From Alistipes sp. (lineage in GTDB: Bacteria > Bacteroidota > Bacteroidia > Bacteroidales > Rikenellaceae), in assembly GCA_017938765.1 (NCBI GenBank), contig JAGBAX010000027.1:1-64000 (forward strand): a DNA stretch of 64,000 bases, given 5' to 3'. Both the position numbers and the translations under genes were made by a program. Of the stretch, positions 45,269-55,900 are shown piece by piece (within the stretch, counting starts at the first letter, position 1; every line of letters starts with the position of its first letter). The notes below the pieces were generated by a model. The model did not search any database. It was given only the letters and a program-made list of their open reading frames with translations, and had not been told where the DNA came from.

Positions 45269-46454
45269 GCAATTGCTCGTATTTGTTGCGGATTGTGTCC
45301 CAAGTGTAGAGTTTATGGGCAAGTTCCGCAAGGGTTTTATTCTCAACCGATGGTCTGGTTAGAATTTTAGAAAGTGATTCTGAATCACTGAAATAGATTG
45401 CTTTACCTGAAGTTGTTTCTCGGTTGTAAACAACGTCGTATGCAATAATCTCTCTACCGAAAAACATTGCCTCTACAAGAGATGGATTTGTACCTCCTGC
45501 ACTATGTCCGTGAAGATACCGCGATGCGTTATTTCTCAGTACAAAGAGGTCGTCTAACTCATAAACAGGGTCGTGTAGTGTGATATTGCTAAATTTTGCA
45601 TAGCGAGACTTTAAATCACGGCCATATTCACTACGGTCCCAGTTGCCTATAAAGAGTAATTTTATTCCACTGTTAGCCGCTGCCTCAAGTATTATGTGAC
45701 AGTTATTTTCTGGTTCAATACGACATAAAGCAAAGCTGTAAGTGTAAGGAGTAAGGTTGTATTTTTCAAGTATTTGCATCTGTTTATCTAAAGTGATGCT
45801 TTGCAATACGTGATCGCCTCCATAGGCAATTAGTTCAGACTCTTTATTATATGTCTGTACAACATAATCTGCAATGCCTTTATTATCAGAAATAATAGTG
45901 TGAGAGAATTTTACAGCGACCTTTTCTGATAGGCGCAAAAACCAACGAGCGAGCTTTCCCCACTTCTGTCGGCGATGTTCTAATCCGTCAATATTTGTTA
46001 CAACCTTTGCTCGGCTAAATAGTCGGAAAATAGGCAGGAAGATAGCACCTGAAACACCAAGTACCAATACTGTATCATAGCCGCCCATTGCTCTTATAAG
46101 TGAGATGATGTCGTATGGGATACTCTGTATACCGTTGGCTTTCAGTGGGATATAGATTAGTCGTGCCCCCTTGTGGTGTGTGGGACGAGATGGCATATCC
46201 TTAGAACTACAGAAGACGGTGTATTCAATATTTGAGTTGCTCTCAACAAGGTATTCTGCCAGCGACTCAAAGCCTCCATACTGAGCAGGTATGCCTTGTG
46301 TACCAACAACTGCAACCCTTTTTGGGCGTGTACAACCTTTGCACTCCTTGCTGGCGCAACCACGACAAGGGTCTGTAAGTTCGCGGAAGATGTAGCGGCA
46401 AATAAAGAGGATTGCAAGTATGGTAACGACCACTATAACAGTAGTTTGAATCAT
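45264..46454 (-). CDS. FeoB-associated Cys-rich domain fused to DUF1972 glycosyltransferase
   Basis: One uninterrupted frame (396 residues from ATG 46454) joins two unrelated parts. Residues 1-45 look like the small FeoB-associated membrane protein: one membrane helix (4-19), then C30, C33, C38 and C41. From about residue 46 a GT4-type glycosyltransferase begins with RVAVVGTQGIPAQYGGFESLAEYL, the DUF1972 start, and ends with the sugar-nucleotide site AGGTNPSLVEAMFFGR. The ATG overlaps the feoB stop by 4 bases (ATGA), as expected for the Cys-rich gene. The frame is open further upstream to 46535, inside feoB, but that start is unlikely. Fusion joins iron-uptake and envelope-sugar functions; a lost stop or a sequencing error at the junction (about 46315-46325) should be considered. 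Confidence 0.85.
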   Translation of the reverse strand: MIQTTVIVVVTILAILFICRYIFRELTDPCRGCASKECKGCTRPKRVAVVGTQGIPAQYGGFESLAEYLVESNSNIEYTVFCSSKDMPSRPTHHKGARLIYIPLKANGIQSIPYDIISLIRAMGGYDTVLVLGVSGAIFLPIFRLFSRAKVVTNIDGLEHRRQKWGKLARWFLRLSEKVAVKFSHTIISDNKGIADYVVQTYNKESELIAYGGDHVLQSITLDKQMQILEKYNLTPYTYSFALCRIEPENNCHIILEAAANSGIKLLFIGNWDRSEYGRDLKSRYAKFSNITLHDPVYELDDLFVLRNNASRYLHGHSAGGTNPSLVEAMFFGREIIAYDVVYNRETTSGKAIYFSDSESLSKILTRPSVENKTLAELAHKLYTWDTIRNKYEQLL

Positions 46455-48808
46455 ATTAATTGAACTATTTGATAAACAACAAATGCCAATATCCACGCTA
46501 CAGTAGTTGAGTACACTACAGAGGCTAAAGCCCACTTTTTGCCATATTCTGAACTAATTGCTGATATTGTTGCAAGGCAAGGAAAGTATAGTAAAACGAA
46601 GACTAGAAGAGCTAGCACTGATGCTTGACTAAAGTCTCCACTGTTTACAAGTCGTGTGTGCAGGTTGTCGTCATTGTTGGACTCTGTGTTTTGGCCGTCT
46701 GTATATAGTACGCCGATAGTGCTAAGCATAATCTCCTTAGCAGGTATACCTGTTACAAGAGCAACGCTGCTCTTCCAGTTAAATCCCAATGGTCTGAATA
46801 GAGGCTCGCAGGCCTTACCAATTTGTCCGATATAAGAATTTTCATAGTGTTCTTGTTTTGTCTCTCCCTCTTTCTGTAGTGGGAAGTAGCTTAAGAACCA
46901 GACTACCACTGATGCTGCGAGAATAAGGCCTCCCATCTTTCGCAGATATTGTGCGCACTTCTCCCACATATGAGATAGGGTAGCTCTGGCAGTAGGGATA
47001 CGGTATGGCGGCAACTCCATAACAAATGGAGTCTCATCGACATTGTTTTTTAGTCGGCGCATAAGTCGTGCAGTGATAATTGCTACAACAATACCGAGTA
47101 GATAGAGCCCGAAAAGCAGAGTCCCAGAGCCGCTATGAAAGAATGTGCCGAGGAATAGTATATAAATAGGTAAGCGTGCACTGCAGGATGTAAATGGGAT
47201 TATAAGGGCGGTGATGAGCCTTGAACTGCGGCTTTCAATCGTCCTTGTAGCCATGACTGCGGGTACATTACAGCCAAAACCCATAACAAGAGGAATAAAC
47301 GATTTACCGTGTAATCCAATTTTATGCATCACCTTGTCCATGATAAAAGCTGCACGAGCAAGATATCCCGAATCCTCCATAAAGGATATAAAGAGGTAGA
47401 GAATCATAATGTTTGGCAGAAAGACAATCACGCTACCTACGCCTCCGACAATGCCATCTATAATAAGGTCTTTAACTATTCCACTTGGTAAAATCGCGTT
47501 CAGGCCATCGCCAAGCAGTGATACGCCCATCTCTAACCAATGTTGTGGGTATTTGCCCAAGCTGAAAGTACAGTAGAACATAGCCCACATAATAAGGAAA
47601 AAGATAGGGTAGCCCCATATTTTGTGTGTCACAATCTCGTCTATGTAGTATGAGAGGTCGCGCCTATTGTCCTTTTGGCGATGGAAGGTCTCGCGCAGTG
47701 CGCCAGAGATAAACCCGTACTTCTGATTTGCAAATGTAGTCTCTATATCCTCGCTACTATCAAGGTCATACTTTAGATGGTCTTGCTCGCTTCTGACAAC
47801 CTCCATCCATCGGCTAAAGTCTGGCTGACCCTCTAACATAGATACAACCTCGCGGTCGTTCTCAAGTAATTTCATTGCAAAGTAGCGCGGAGGGAAACAT
47901 TTAGGCAGTGACTCGCGACTCGCCTTAAGAACTGCTCCTAACTTGCTAACACTCTGCTCTACAATGCCTTGATTGATGTGGATGTGGCGGGAACGAGGCT
48001 CAGTACCCTCATATACAGCTATGATTGTGTCAAGAAGTTGCTCTACACCTCGCCCTGTGCGTGAAACTACGGGAATCATCGGTACGCCCATCATCTGCCC
48101 AAGCAACTCGTAGTCTAAACTGTCGCCTGACTCCTCTAACTCGTCGTACATATTGAGCGCTACAACCATATTCTGGCTCATATCAATAAGCTCGGTGGTA
48201 AGGTATAGATTGCGCTCAAGGTTTGACGAGCAGACAACATTTAGAATTACATCAGGGGTACTCTGTGCAAGGTGGGTACGAACAAACCGCTCTTCGGGTG
48301 AGTATGCTGATAGGGCATATGTGCCAGGGAGGTCTGTAATATGAAACTCGTAACCTTTGTAGTTATATCGGCCAGTCTTTGCATCCACCGTTACGCCGCT
48401 ATAGTTGCCAACGTGCTCACGAGCACCGACAATACGATTAAAAAGTGAAGTCTTACCGCTATTTGGATTGCCGACAAGTGCGATATTAATGTGATGCTTG
48501 CGCTTTGCGATAATGCTCTCAACACTTTGGTCTTCTTGGCTGCCAACCTGTTCTATCTGAGCTTTTAGTCGCTCTATGGCCTCCGCCTCTGTGATGACCT
48601 CAATCATCTGTGCCTCGCTGCGTCTTAGCGAGATGTTATATCCAAGTATCTGATACTCAATAGGGTCGCGCAGAGGGGCGTTGAGAACGACAGTGACGGC
48701 AGAACCTCGGACAAATCCCATCTCCATAATTCGGCGGCGGAATCCTCCGTGTCCCAGTACTTTTACCACTGTGGCGCTTTGACCTGTCTCAAGTTCTGAT
48801 AGTCGCAT
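46451..48808 (-). CDS. feoB: FeoA-FeoB fusion ferrous iron transporter
   Basis: Imports Fe2+ across the inner membrane. The 785-residue protein starts with a FeoA-type SH3-like domain (1-75, MRLSELETGQSATV), then the FeoB G domain with GNPNSGKT (113-120), GVT (138-140) and DLPG (159-162), then the membrane part with about ten helices including MGFGCNVPAVMATR and SCSARLPIY. FeoA-FeoB fusion is common in Bacteroidota. The frame is open to 48838, but a -7 box lies between that start and ATG 48808. It overlaps the following Cys-rich/glycosyltransferase gene by 4 bases. Confidence 0.96.
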   Translation of the reverse strand: MRLSELETGQSATVVKVLGHGGFRRRIMEMGFVRGSAVTVVLNAPLRDPIEYQILGYNISLRRSEAQMIEVITEAEAIERLKAQIEQVGSQEDQSVESIIAKRKHHINIALVGNPNSGKTSLFNRIVGAREHVGNYSGVTVDAKTGRYNYKGYEFHITDLPGTYALSAYSPEERFVRTHLAQSTPDVILNVVCSSNLERNLYLTTELIDMSQNMVVALNMYDELEESGDSLDYELLGQMMGVPMIPVVSRTGRGVEQLLDTIIAVYEGTEPRSRHIHINQGIVEQSVSKLGAVLKASRESLPKCFPPRYFAMKLLENDREVVSMLEGQPDFSRWMEVVRSEQDHLKYDLDSSEDIETTFANQKYGFISGALRETFHRQKDNRRDLSYYIDEIVTHKIWGYPIFFLIMWAMFYCTFSLGKYPQHWLEMGVSLLGDGLNAILPSGIVKDLIIDGIVGGVGSVIVFLPNIMILYLFISFMEDSGYLARAAFIMDKVMHKIGLHGKSFIPLVMGFGCNVPAVMATRTIESRSSRLITALIIPFTSCSARLPIYILFLGTFFHSGSGTLLFGLYLLGIVVAIITARLMRRLKNNVDETPFVMELPPYRIPTARATLSHMWEKCAQYLRKMGGLILAASVVVWFLSYFPLQKEGETKQEHYENSYIGQIGKACEPLFRPLGFNWKSSVALVTGIPAKEIMLSTIGVLYTDGQNTESNNDDNLHTRLVNSGDFSQASVLALLVFVLLYFPCLATISAISSEYGKKWALASVVYSTTVAWILAFVVYQIVQLI

Positions 48809-48816
48809 AACAAGTG

Positions 48817-48824
48817 CAAAGATA
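48817..48824 (-). promoter_or_regulatory. -7 box TATCTTTG for feoAB
   Basis: TATCTTTG on the minus strand, 8 bases before ATG 48808, with TTTG about 20 bases further upstream. It supports the shorter start and a nearly leaderless message. No Fur box was identified. Confidence 0.6.
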
Positions 48825-48855
48825 GTAAAAATTTGCAATTTTTACAAAATAACAC

Positions 48856-48863
48856 TACCTTTG
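48856..48863 (+). promoter_or_regulatory. -7 box TACCTTTG for lipoprotein 48907-52548
   Basis: TACCTTTG on the plus strand, 43 bases before ATG 48907, divergent from and only 31 bases away from the feoAB -7 box. Confidence 0.55.
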
Positions 48864-48906
48864 CTTGTTAATAGTAACGCTACAAATAACTTAAAAATCT
48901 ATTTAT

Positions 48907-51900
48907 ATGAAAAAAAATCTATTTGTACCTATTATCCTTGCCCTCTTAGCTGTGGGGTGTAAAGGAGATAACGGCGAAATTGATGATCAGGAGCCTGTTG
49001 TAACCCCAACAGCTATTACACAGGTTACTGCGACTATTGATTGCTCTACTCGTGCAAGTGCTCTTATTGGTGCAGATGACGAGGCTTCAATTTTCTGGAG
49101 CAATGGCGATAAGATTGCCGTGACTAACCTCTCTAAGAGTGCGAATTTTACAATTAAGCGCGGAGTTGGTAGTGTAACTGGCGAGTTTGCTGGAACTTTA
49201 GATGTTGCAAAAGGTCCACTCTATGTTCTATATCCCGCATCATCTGCTGCTCTGACCGATGGTAAATTGTCGATGACAATCCCCGTAGAACAGAGTTACG
49301 CTCCTGCTCGTGGAACAAACTTGGGCGAAAAAATTCTTCTTGCAGGCTCTACAGCTGAGGGAACAGAGGTCACTGTTCGCCCAGCAGCTGCTATGGTTAA
49401 GTTTGATATTACACTGCCACAAGAGCGAACAATTAATGCTGTGACAATGACAAGTGATGACTTGTCTATTGCAGGTAAAGGTCTTATAAATCTTGAGTCT
49501 GGTGTTGTGACTAATACAGATAGCAAGACGCTCACTTTGAAATACGACTCTCCTTCTAGCGGAAAGTCAGCTGATGGTTGGGCAACAATCACGGCCGTAG
49601 ACTTTAAGAGTGCAACTGGTAAGGTTACCTATGCAGTGCTTACTGATGAGGGTGTTTACACATTCTGCTATAAGCCAGACCAGAAGTTTGAGGCTGGTGA
49701 GGTTTATACTGTAAAACTCTCTGTGGAGGATTTTGCGCAGGTGGCTGATCTTGAGAATATTAAGCATGGCGAGTACTACTACAATCTGGGCGGTTCAACT
49801 CCAGAGCCTGATCCAGACCCAACTCCAGAGGTAGATTCAAAGCTTAATGTTCGCGCTGTGCGTGTAACAGACTCTACTATCGCTATTGGTTGGACAATCA
49901 CTGAGGCTAACATCCCTTATATTGACCAGATAATTCCAAACCCAAGCGCAAATTATGCTACAGATATTACAAAAGAGTATAAGGTTGCCCTCTATCGTGA
50001 TGAGGCTTGTACAGACCTTGTTGTCAGTGTAAGTCCAGTGCGGGATAATCTGAAGGATAGTAAAGCTTTGTTCAATGCAACAACTTGTCCTCCACGCTTT
50101 GTCTTTAGTGGTCTTGAGCCTGCAACAACATACTATGCAAAGGTTACCAATATTACCGATAACTACTCAAACACAAATCCTGTTCAGGTGACTACAAAGG
50201 CTCCAGTAGCAGATAAAAATAATATCGTTAAGGCCAATGCAAAGGCCGGTGATATGATTGTCTTTGAGAACTTTGCGGGTCTTGTTTATGCTGGTGAGGG
50301 TGGTGCACGCGCAGCAGGTATCTCTCGTACTGACCGTAACAAGCTGACAAGCTTTGATGGCGCTGATGTTAAGGGCGAGATTACAGCAAGTAACAGTGGC
50401 TACTACCTTGTAGACGGCGGAACAGAGATTGGTCTGTTTAATACCCTTGGAGGTCTTATTGACGAGATGGGCGTTCAAGACTGGGGTTATATTGGTAGCG
50501 CTGCGGGCTCTATCTGCGCTCGCTCTGGCTTCCTGAAGATTGGTACATCAAACAATCGCTCACTTGTTTGTACTCCAGTGCTTAATGCTATTCCAAAGGG
50601 TAAGCTGGCGACTTTGAAGGTTGTCTTCAATGCTGCCCCATATGGCTCAAATAGCGCACTAACTGTTGAGGATTACGATGCCGAGCGTTATATGGCGGTT
50701 AAGGCACTTGCGGGTGTATCTATGTCAAGCGATAACTTGGTTTCATATTCGTATGTGGCTGATGAGCAGCAGCTTACACTTCAGGGTAATTATGTTTCTG
50801 ATTGGAAGGAGTACTCTGTAACACTTGCAGGTGTGCCATCAGGTGCTTCAATCGCTTTGGGTGGCGCTCTGGATGCGTCAACGACAAATCGTATGTTCTT
50901 GGATGATATCCGCGTATTTGTAACTGCCCTTGTGGATGCACCAACTGCACCTATAGCTAAGGGTACAATTACTTATACGGATGGTACTCCTGCTGCAGGT
51001 GTTAGCGTTTCAGATGGTTATACAGTTGTTCAGACTGCTGCGGATGGTACTTATACTATTGAGCACCCACATCAGGATGCGTGGTATATCTACTACTCTG
51101 TTCCTGCAGACTGTAAGGTAGAGGTTAATCAGTATGGCCAGCCAGCATTCTTTACAAAGTATAGCAAGACAAAAACAGTCTACAACTTCACACTTGAGAA
51201 GCTGCCTGGTGGTAAGGAGACCCAGTTCTCCCTCTTCTGCCTTGCTGACCCACAGTGTCACGGCTTAAAGCGTTCTCCTCAAGTTAAAGCCGATACATAT
51301 CGTTTTGATAACGAGTCTGTACCTGCAATCAAGGCACATGCTCAGACTAAGTCGGCACCTTGTTATGGCGTAACTCTTGGCGATGTTGTATATTCAGAGG
51401 GTAGTCGTAATTCAACAAGTTATATGGATGATATGCGTGGTTATATGTCAAAAGATAAAATAGGTATGCCTATTTTCCAGACTATGGGTAACCACGACTA
51501 TACATATTTCTACTCTTCAAAGCCAATCGCCGCAGACGAGACCTCGTCTACCTATAATATTAAGGCTCAGCGAGCATTTGAGGATGTGTTTGGTCCTATT
51601 AACCACTCTTGGAATCGCGGTGATGCTCATATCGTTTGTATGCGTAATATGCAGTGGAGTAGTAATAGTGATGCAGGTAAATATACCTCACCTACCTTTA
51701 CCTCTGAGCAGATTGCGTGGCTTAAACAAGATTTGTCATTTGTGCCAAAAGATAAGCTTGTGATTTTCTGCGTTCATGTTCCTCTTATAAATTCATCAAA
51801 GGCTGGTGTGCAGGATGTAATATCTCTGCTTAAACAGTATAAAGAGGCTCATATTATGTCGGGTCATACTCACTATATGCGCAACGAGCCAACAAGGTCT

Positions 51901-52548
51901 GGCGGAATTTATGAGCATGTTCACGCTGCAGTTTGCGGAAACTGGTGGTGGTCTAATATCAATGGCGATGGCTGTCCAAATGGCTATGGTGTCTACGATA
52001 TTGATGGTAATACAATCAAGAACTGGTACTATATGGGTGTGAACCCTGGTATGAATGATAGAGATTATCAGATTCGTCTATATCGCGGCGACCTTATCTG
52101 TGGCGGCTCAAAGACATACTTCAACCTTCAGCATGGTCACAATGTAATTATTGCCAATGTATTTAATGCAGATAAGAATTGGAAGGTTAAAATCTATGAG
52201 GATGAAGTAAGCTACGATATGATAGCTATTGGAGAGAAAAAATATTCTCCTGGAGCAAGTAATTCAATCGGAACAAGTAGCCCTGTATCTGTGCCAACAG
52301 ACTCTGGTCAAGATTGGTGGGCTATTGGCTACCATATCGGTGTAGTGGGAAGAAGCGGTACAAGTGGTAGTTATCATACAAACTGTTTCCATATGTACAA
52401 GCACACTTTGAGGAACCCTAATGCAAAGATTCGCGTTGAGGCAACTGACTGCTTCGGTAGAACATATACAGCAACAGATATCCTCTCAAACACCGCAAGT
52501 GGTGGATATAATAGTGCTATTTACACAAATGTTCCTTGGAATTATTAG
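48907..52548 (+). CDS. surface lipoprotein with calcineurin-like phosphoesterase domain (paralog 1)
   Basis: 1213-residue lipoprotein (lipobox AVGC, Cys18). Residues 30-290 resemble the N-terminal part of fimbrillin-like proteins (beta-rich, FWSNGDKIAVTN, PLYVLYPASS); 305-430 look like an FN3 domain; 430-690 are not recognised; 690-760 look like a carboxypeptidase-regulatory/CnaB fold (YTDGTPAAGVSVSDGYTVV). The phosphoesterase runs from about 770 to 1040 with the metal motifs LADPQC, LGDVVYSE, GNHD (near 861), CVHVP and GHTH (near 985). The C-terminal 170 residues match the usual C-terminal domain of this group. Probably a cell-surface phosphatase or nuclease-like enzyme; substrate unknown. 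A second copy follows at 52902. Confidence 0.85.
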   Translation: MKKNLFVPIILALLAVGCKGDNGEIDDQEPVVTPTAITQVTATIDCSTRASALIGADDEASIFWSNGDKIAVTNLSKSANFTIKRGVGSVTGEFAGTLDVAKGPLYVLYPASSAALTDGKLSMTIPVEQSYAPARGTNLGEKILLAGSTAEGTEVTVRPAAAMVKFDITLPQERTINAVTMTSDDLSIAGKGLINLESGVVTNTDSKTLTLKYDSPSSGKSADGWATITAVDFKSATGKVTYAVLTDEGVYTFCYKPDQKFEAGEVYTVKLSVEDFAQVADLENIKHGEYYYNLGGSTPEPDPDPTPEVDSKLNVRAVRVTDSTIAIGWTITEANIPYIDQIIPNPSANYATDITKEYKVALYRDEACTDLVVSVSPVRDNLKDSKALFNATTCPPRFVFSGLEPATTYYAKVTNITDNYSNTNPVQVTTKAPVADKNNIVKANAKAGDMIVFENFAGLVYAGEGGARAAGISRTDRNKLTSFDGADVKGEITASNSGYYLVDGGTEIGLFNTLGGLIDEMGVQDWGYIGSAAGSICARSGFLKIGTSNNRSLVCTPVLNAIPKGKLATLKVVFNAAPYGSNSALTVEDYDAERYMAVKALAGVSMSSDNLVSYSYVADEQQLTLQGNYVSDWKEYSVTLAGVPSGASIALGGALDASTTNRMFLDDIRVFVTALVDAPTAPIAKGTITYTDGTPAAGVSVSDGYTVVQTAADGTYTIEHPHQDAWYIYYSVPADCKVEVNQYGQPAFFTKYSKTKTVYNFTLEKLPGGKETQFSLFCLADPQCHGLKRSPQVKADTYRFDNESVPAIKAHAQTKSAPCYGVTLGDVVYSEGSRNSTSYMDDMRGYMSKDKIGMPIFQTMGNHDYTYFYSSKPIAADETSSTYNIKAQRAFEDVFGPINHSWNRGDAHIVCMRNMQWSSNSDAGKYTSPTFTSEQIAWLKQDLSFVPKDKLVIFCVHVPLINSSKAGVQDVISLLKQYKEAHIMSGHTHYMRNEPTRSGGIYEHVHAAVCGNWWWSNINGDGCPNGYGVYDIDGNTIKNWYYMGVNPGMNDRDYQIRLYRGDLICGGSKTYFNLQHGHNVIIANVFNADKNWKVKIYEDEVSYDMIAIGEKKYSPGASNSIGTSSPVSVPTDSGQDWWAIGYHIGVVGRSGTSGSYHTNCFHMYKHTLRNPNAKIRVEATDCFGRTYTATDILSNTASGGYNSAIYTNVPWNY

Positions 52549-52572
52549 CATATATTAGTCAAACTTTGGTTA

Positions 52573-52676
52573 AGGCGGGCAGTTGTGTCCGCCTTTTTTA
52601 TGCTACGCAGTAGGGTGTGATGTGTTATGAGGGGGCGCTGTGTGTTTTGTGAAAAGAGAAAAAATAGCTATTTTTG
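52573..52676 (+). repeat. terminator plus promoter repeat, copy A
   Basis: 104 bases nearly identical to 56554-56658. It begins with the hairpin AGGCGG...CCGCCT and a T run (52573-52599, terminator of paralog 1) and ends with the -7 box TATTTTTG (52669-52676), which would drive the small ORF and paralog 2. Confidence 0.85.
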
Positions 52677-52762
52677 CCAAAATTTTCTGTAATTACAGTC
52701 GATTACGACTATTCAAATGTAAAATAGACAACTTAAATACTAACTTACAAATCTTTTAAAGT

Positions 52763-52888
52763 ATGAAAACTTATGAGATGCCTGATTTTGAGGTAATTAT
52801 TTTTGCCCCTCAAGTGGGCTTTGCTGGCTCTATTGAGGTTGAAGAGCCTAAAACAATGAACTATGGTAATGGTGGTGACGCTTGGTAA
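52763..52888 (+). CDS. small conserved-looking peptide (41 aa)
   Basis: ATG 52763 to TAA 52888 encodes 41 residues: MKTYEMPDFEVIIFAPQVGF, then an acidic middle (EVEEP) and a Gly/Asn-rich end finishing GGDAW. The opening M-K-x-Y-E-x-P-x-x-E-V resembles short Bacteroidota peptides found before surface proteins. It has no signal peptide. It lies 86 bases after the copied -7 box and 13 bases before paralog 2, so it is probably cotranscribed with it. No equivalent lies before paralog 1. Function unknown. Confidence 0.6.
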   Translation: MKTYEMPDFEVIIFAPQVGFAGSIEVEEPKTMNYGNGGDAW

Positions 52889-52901
52889 AACAGTGTGAGA
52901 T

Positions 52902-55900
52902 ATGAAAAAATATTTATCAATAGCTGTTTTGGTCGCTTCTGTGACAATAGCTTGTACACAAGTTGAAGAGCAGGATATTGTTATACCTGGTCGTAAATTG
53001 GAATCTTTTAGTGCTCATATTGATAATGAGTCAAGTAGAACATACGCAGTTCAGGGTGCGGATGGCTCTATTCAGATGTTGTGGCACGAAGAAGACGCTA
53101 TTGCTGTCTCTGATATGAAGGCGATAGCCAAGTATAACCTCTTTTCGGGTATGGGGACTACAGATGCAACATTTACTGTTGATGAGACCTCAAGTGATGT
53201 TACTTTTACCGAAAATGCGCCGCTATATGCTGTTTCACCTTCTGCCCGCGCATATTTTACTGAAGCAAAAGGTCTGTTTTTTCAGATAAGTACGGCTCAG
53301 ACTCACTCAGGTGTAGATAGTGATAACGACTCAAGGCGTAATATAATGCTCGGTTCAACAACCGACAATGGCGAGAGCTTTGACTTTACTCTTGCTGGTG
53401 CTCTTGCTCGTTTCTCTATTGCGGTTGGACAGGATGAGGTTATTAAGTCTGTTAAGATGACAGCAGAGACGGTTAAACTTACTGGCCTTGCTACGATAGA
53501 TTGGCCGAATAAGAAGCTGTTAGAAGCGTCGTCAAATAGCGTTACCTTGAACTATACTAATGCCCCTAAGAGCCCATATTCAGCGGGTTATGCGCTAATT
53601 GCACCTGTAGATTTCTCAACGGCTGAGGGTAAGATCTTTTATGAGGTTACAACGGACAAGGGTGTATATACCTTCTGTAAAAAGCCTGCAAAGAAGTTTG
53701 AGGCTGGATATATCTATAACTTCCCACTTGATATTACAAAGTTTGAGAAAGTCAGCTCGTATAATGACCTTGCAGATGGTAAATATTGCTTTGAAAATCT
53801 GCATATTGCAAAGGTAAGAGCAACCGACTCTACAATCTCAATTGGTTGGACAAACTTAGTATCTAACAAACCCTATATAGGCTATGTTAATACGATAAAT
53901 AAATTGAGTCAGTTAGATTATACTGTTGATAAAACCAAGACGTATAAGGTGGCTCTTTATAGAGATTTGGCTTGTCAAAATCTTGTGGTAAGCGTGGATA
54001 ATATAGTAGCCTCTTCGTCAGTGTATAATACTGACCAAACTTTGGCAACTCCATCGTTGTCTCCATTGTTGCCTCTACGCTTTGTATTCCCTGGTCTGAC
54101 ACCAAATACAACCTACTATGCTAAGGTGTTCAATACAACGGATAATACTGTGAGCCGTGCCTTGGAGGTTAAAACTACAAAGTCTGTGGCAAACCGTAGT
54201 AGTGTTGTTACAAGTAACGCTAAGGCGGACGATTTGATTTTGTTTGAGAACTTTGAGAACCTTCTTTACGGTGGCGACCTCTCTTCTCGTGCAGCGGGTC
54301 TTTCACGCACAGATCGTGGTAGTATAAAAGATATTATTCCTGTTACGGGTGCTATTACAGCCAGCAATACGGGCTTCTATATGGTTAGTGGTGGCACTGA
54401 GATGGGTCTGTTTAACACTCTTAAGGGTATTTTGGATGAAATTGGTGTTGAAGATTGGGGTTGGATTGGCGGTAAAAGCGATGCACATGGTGGTTCTGTT
54501 TGCGCACGTCCAGGTTATCTGAAGATTGGAACATCTGGTAACCGCTCATTTGTCTGTACACCTGCTCTGACAGCTATTCCAGAGGGTAAGGCTGCAACTG
54601 TAAAGGTTCAGTTCCGAGCGGCTCCTTTCGCTGATATATATAGAGAAACACTTAATAATGTTAATGAGAGGATGATAAGTGTAAAGGCGCTAAGTGGAGT
54701 TACATTTGGTAGTGACTATGCGGTTACATATACAATAGAAGATGATGTTGAGAGTCTGGTACTAGGCGGAGGTAATGTTTCTGCTTGGGAAGAGTGTGAG
54801 GTAATCCTTGAAAACCTGCCGTCTGGTGGTGTTGTAGCCATTGGTGGTGGACGAGACTCTGCAGTAGCGTCAAATCGCTTCCAGCTTGATGATATTCGCA
54901 TTACTGTTACAGATGTATATGATTATGTTGCTCCTGAAGTGCCAGAAGAGATAATTAGACCAGCCGTTAGCGGAACAATTAATTACACAGACGGTACACC
55001 TGCAGTAGGCGTTAGTGTCTCAGATGGATATAGTGTTGTTCAGACCGATGCAAATGGAAAATATACTATCGCCCAGCCACATAAGGATGCGTGGTATATA
55101 TACTACTCTACCCCTGCAGATTGTGAGGTTAATATCAATAGTTACGGTCAGCCTTGCTTCTTTATTAAGTACAGCGAGGATGTCTCAACTTACAACTTTA
55201 CGCTCACTAAACTTGCCGGTGGTAAAGAGACTAATTTTACCCTCTTCTGCCTTGCAGACCCTCAGTGTATGAATGACGAGCATTCTATGGCGTACAGAGG
55301 TAATGTAAATGGAACGCGTTTTGTTAATGAGTCTGTTGCAGATATTGTGGCGCATGCAAAGACCAAAACCGCACCTTGCTATGGCGTAACTCTTGGAGAT
55401 ATCGTATATTCAGAGAAAGATAGAGATGATTCAGACTTTATGGATGAGATGCGCGGTTATATGGCTAAGGATAAGATTGGTATGCCTGTATTCCAGACTA
55501 TGGGTAACCACGACTATACATACTTCTACTCTTCAAAACCAATCGCTGCGGACGAGACATCGTCTACCTATAACATTAAGGCTCAGCGAGCATTTGAGGA
55601 TGTGTTTGGTCCTATTAACCACTCTTGGAATCGCGGTGATGCTCATATTGTTTGTATGCGTAATATACAGTGGAATAGTAATACGAATGCAAAAGATTAT
55701 ACCTCTCCAATATTTACATCAGAACAGGTTGAGTGGCTCAGACAAGATTTGTCATTTGTTCCAACGGATAAACTTGTGATTCTCTGTGTTCATGTTCCGC
55801 TTCTTAATAAAACGAGCGATGTAATTTCACTGCTCAAACCGTTTGCGGAGGCTCATATTATGTCGGGTCATACACACTATATGCGAAACGAGCCTACAAG

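Noticed and set aside
46455-46535. Upstream start of the glycosyltransferase fusion
   Set aside because: It lies inside the feoB end in another frame; the ATGA overlap at 46454 is the natural start.
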